This document shows, one piece after another, positions 6,268 through 6,781 of a stretch of 6,781 nucleotides of DNA. The stretch's first letter is position 1; each line of letters opens with the position of its first letter. The notes under the pieces were generated by a model, which saw only the letters and a list, made by a program, of their open reading frames with translations, was not told the DNA's origin and did no database searches. A program made the translations under genes and the position numbers. The stretch is from Acholeplasmataceae bacterium (GTDB lineage: Bacteria; Bacillota_I; Bacilli_A; Izemoplasmatales; Hujiaoplasmataceae), in contig JAAYZB010000234.1 of NCBI GenBank assembly GCA_012515085.1, positions 1 to 6,781 of the forward strand, given 5' to 3'.

Positions 6268-6781
6268 TGGCGTTGATTGAGTTTATCGAAGCATTGTTCG
6301 ATAAGTATGGCTTTAGTCTTGAGATGCTGATCACGAATTTCATGTTTGTCTATACCCTTAGAAGAAGAAAAAATTTTTTACCCCGCGTGCTATTATGCTT
6401 TTCACTGCTCGTTTTGATTTTGTACATCTGGAGTTTTTTTGAAACGCGTTATACTTATTGGGACACGATCAAATATTCCACAATCGTTTTTATCACCATC
6501 CTGTTTTTGATGTTTTGTTTTAAAATCCCGTTCAGAACGGCGGTTTTTTGCGAGATTGGCGCATTTGCCACGCAACATAGCGCATATAAGGCCGGAGAGG
6601 TTTTTCAAAGCGTTGCGGAAATAAAATTGGGATTCGAAAACACTTCGATCATTTATATTTTAACGGTGCCGCTGATATATGTGCTTTTCTTTTTTCTGTT
6701 TGCGAAACGGTTGAAAAACAAGAATTTCATGCGATGCAATAACTGTTATTTGGTCAACCCAAGATATATCAAGTCGATTTA
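6264..6781 (+). CDS. Membrane sensor kinase N-terminus, partial, fused in frame to LytTR fragment
   Basis: Open from ATG 6264 to the window edge (172 full codons, no stop). AAGGT at 6251-6255 lies eight bases upstream of the ATG, and the start overlaps the regulator's TGA. Residues 1-147 form a multi-span membrane region: hydrophobic segments at about 18-31, 39-59, 69-87, 92-106 and 127-147, with a cytoplasmic RRRK at 33-36. The IGAFATQHSAYKAGEVF stretch (98-114) resembles the 'a..aTQhiAy' signature in the sensor domain of Bacillota GHKL histidine kinases partnered with LytTR regulators. The expected linker and GHKL kinase domain do not follow. From Lys148 the protein becomes identical, for 25 residues, to regulator residues 177-201. 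Either a membrane-bound LytTR fusion exists, or the window ends in an assembly junction and the true gene continues with a kinase domain. The sensor assignment for the first 147 residues is fairly secure by context and pattern; everything after it is not. Confidence 0.65.
   Translation, partial: MMALIEFIEALFDKYGFSLEMLITNFMFVYTLRRRKNFLPRVLLCFSLLVLILYIWSFFETRYTYWDTIKYSTIVFITILFLMFCFKIPFRTAVFCEIGAFATQHSAYKAGEVFQSVAEIKLGFENTSIIYILTVPLIYVLFFFLFAKRLKNKNFMRCNNCYLVNPRYIKSI
6705..6778 (+). repeat. 74-base direct repeat, copy 2 (window edge)
   Basis: Identical to 6079-6152 and in the same codon phase. Base 6779 is T where copy 1 has C (a synonymous Ile codon change), and 6780-6781 match again. The block from 6705 to the end of the window is 77 bases long. 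Confidence 0.95.

Noticed and set aside
6402..6608. Minus-strand 68-codon frame opposite the sensor gene
   Set aside because: It is antisense to a clear multi-span membrane protein that is coupled to the regulator; no ribosome binding site or recognisable product.
6079..6778. Template/variable repeat pair of a diversity-generating retroelement
   Set aside because: The copies are identical over 74 bases, with one C/T difference beyond and no adenine-specific substitutions. No reverse transcriptase is present in the window.

Overview
The window looks like part of a chromosome from a low-to-mid-GC, Gram-positive-lineage bacterium in or near the Bacillota/Mycoplasmatota. The evidence is a short lipoprotein signal peptide with a lipobox, strong GAGG/GGTGAT-type ribosome binding sites, sigma-A-like promoters, a PlsY-family acyltransferase and a LytTR response regulator/sensor pair of the Bacillota type. 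TGA acts as a stop: the response regulator ends in TGA, and reading through it gives no sensible protein. This argues against the TGA=Trp code of Mycoplasma. The exact taxon cannot be fixed from the sequence; an Acholeplasma/Izemoplasma/Erysipelotrichia-like host is a guess.

Layout. (1) Bases 1-215 are a leader with candidate promoters. (2) 216-2327 (+) encodes a 703-residue surface lipoprotein with a leucine-rich-repeat-like solenoid of about 25-residue units. (3) A GNRA-loop hairpin at 2338-2365, flanked by an A8 tract, separates it from the convergent gene and is best read as the terminator of that minus-strand gene. (4) 2382-4202 (-) encodes a two-TM, double-RCK channel-like protein of the CASTOR/POLLUX (plant SYM channel) family, with its own good promoter. 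(5) 4333-4920 (-) encodes a divergent PlsY-like glycerol-3-phosphate acyltransferase that lacks several residues usually required for activity; a bulged palindrome sits just upstream. (6) 4921-5550 is about 630 bases without a convincing gene; it carries divergent promoter signals and the leader of the next operon. (7) 5551-6267 (+) encodes a LytTR response regulator, overlapping by 4 bases a membrane sensor gene (6264 to the window edge, incomplete).

The most unusual observation is at the right edge. After the transmembrane part of the sensor, the reading frame runs directly and in frame into a 74-base exact copy of the internal LytTR-coding segment of the response regulator 626 bases upstream, followed by one synonymous mismatch. 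The repeat-plus-tail spans exactly the last 77 bases. This is either a real TM-LytTR fusion from partial duplication or recombination with a paralogous regulator, or an assembly junction at a contig end. The sequence alone cannot decide.

No clear pathway links the blocks. The channel and PlsY-like gene form a minus-strand pair (membrane lipid and ion homeostasis), the lipoprotein stands alone, and the LytTR pair is a signalling module whose signal and targets are not visible here.
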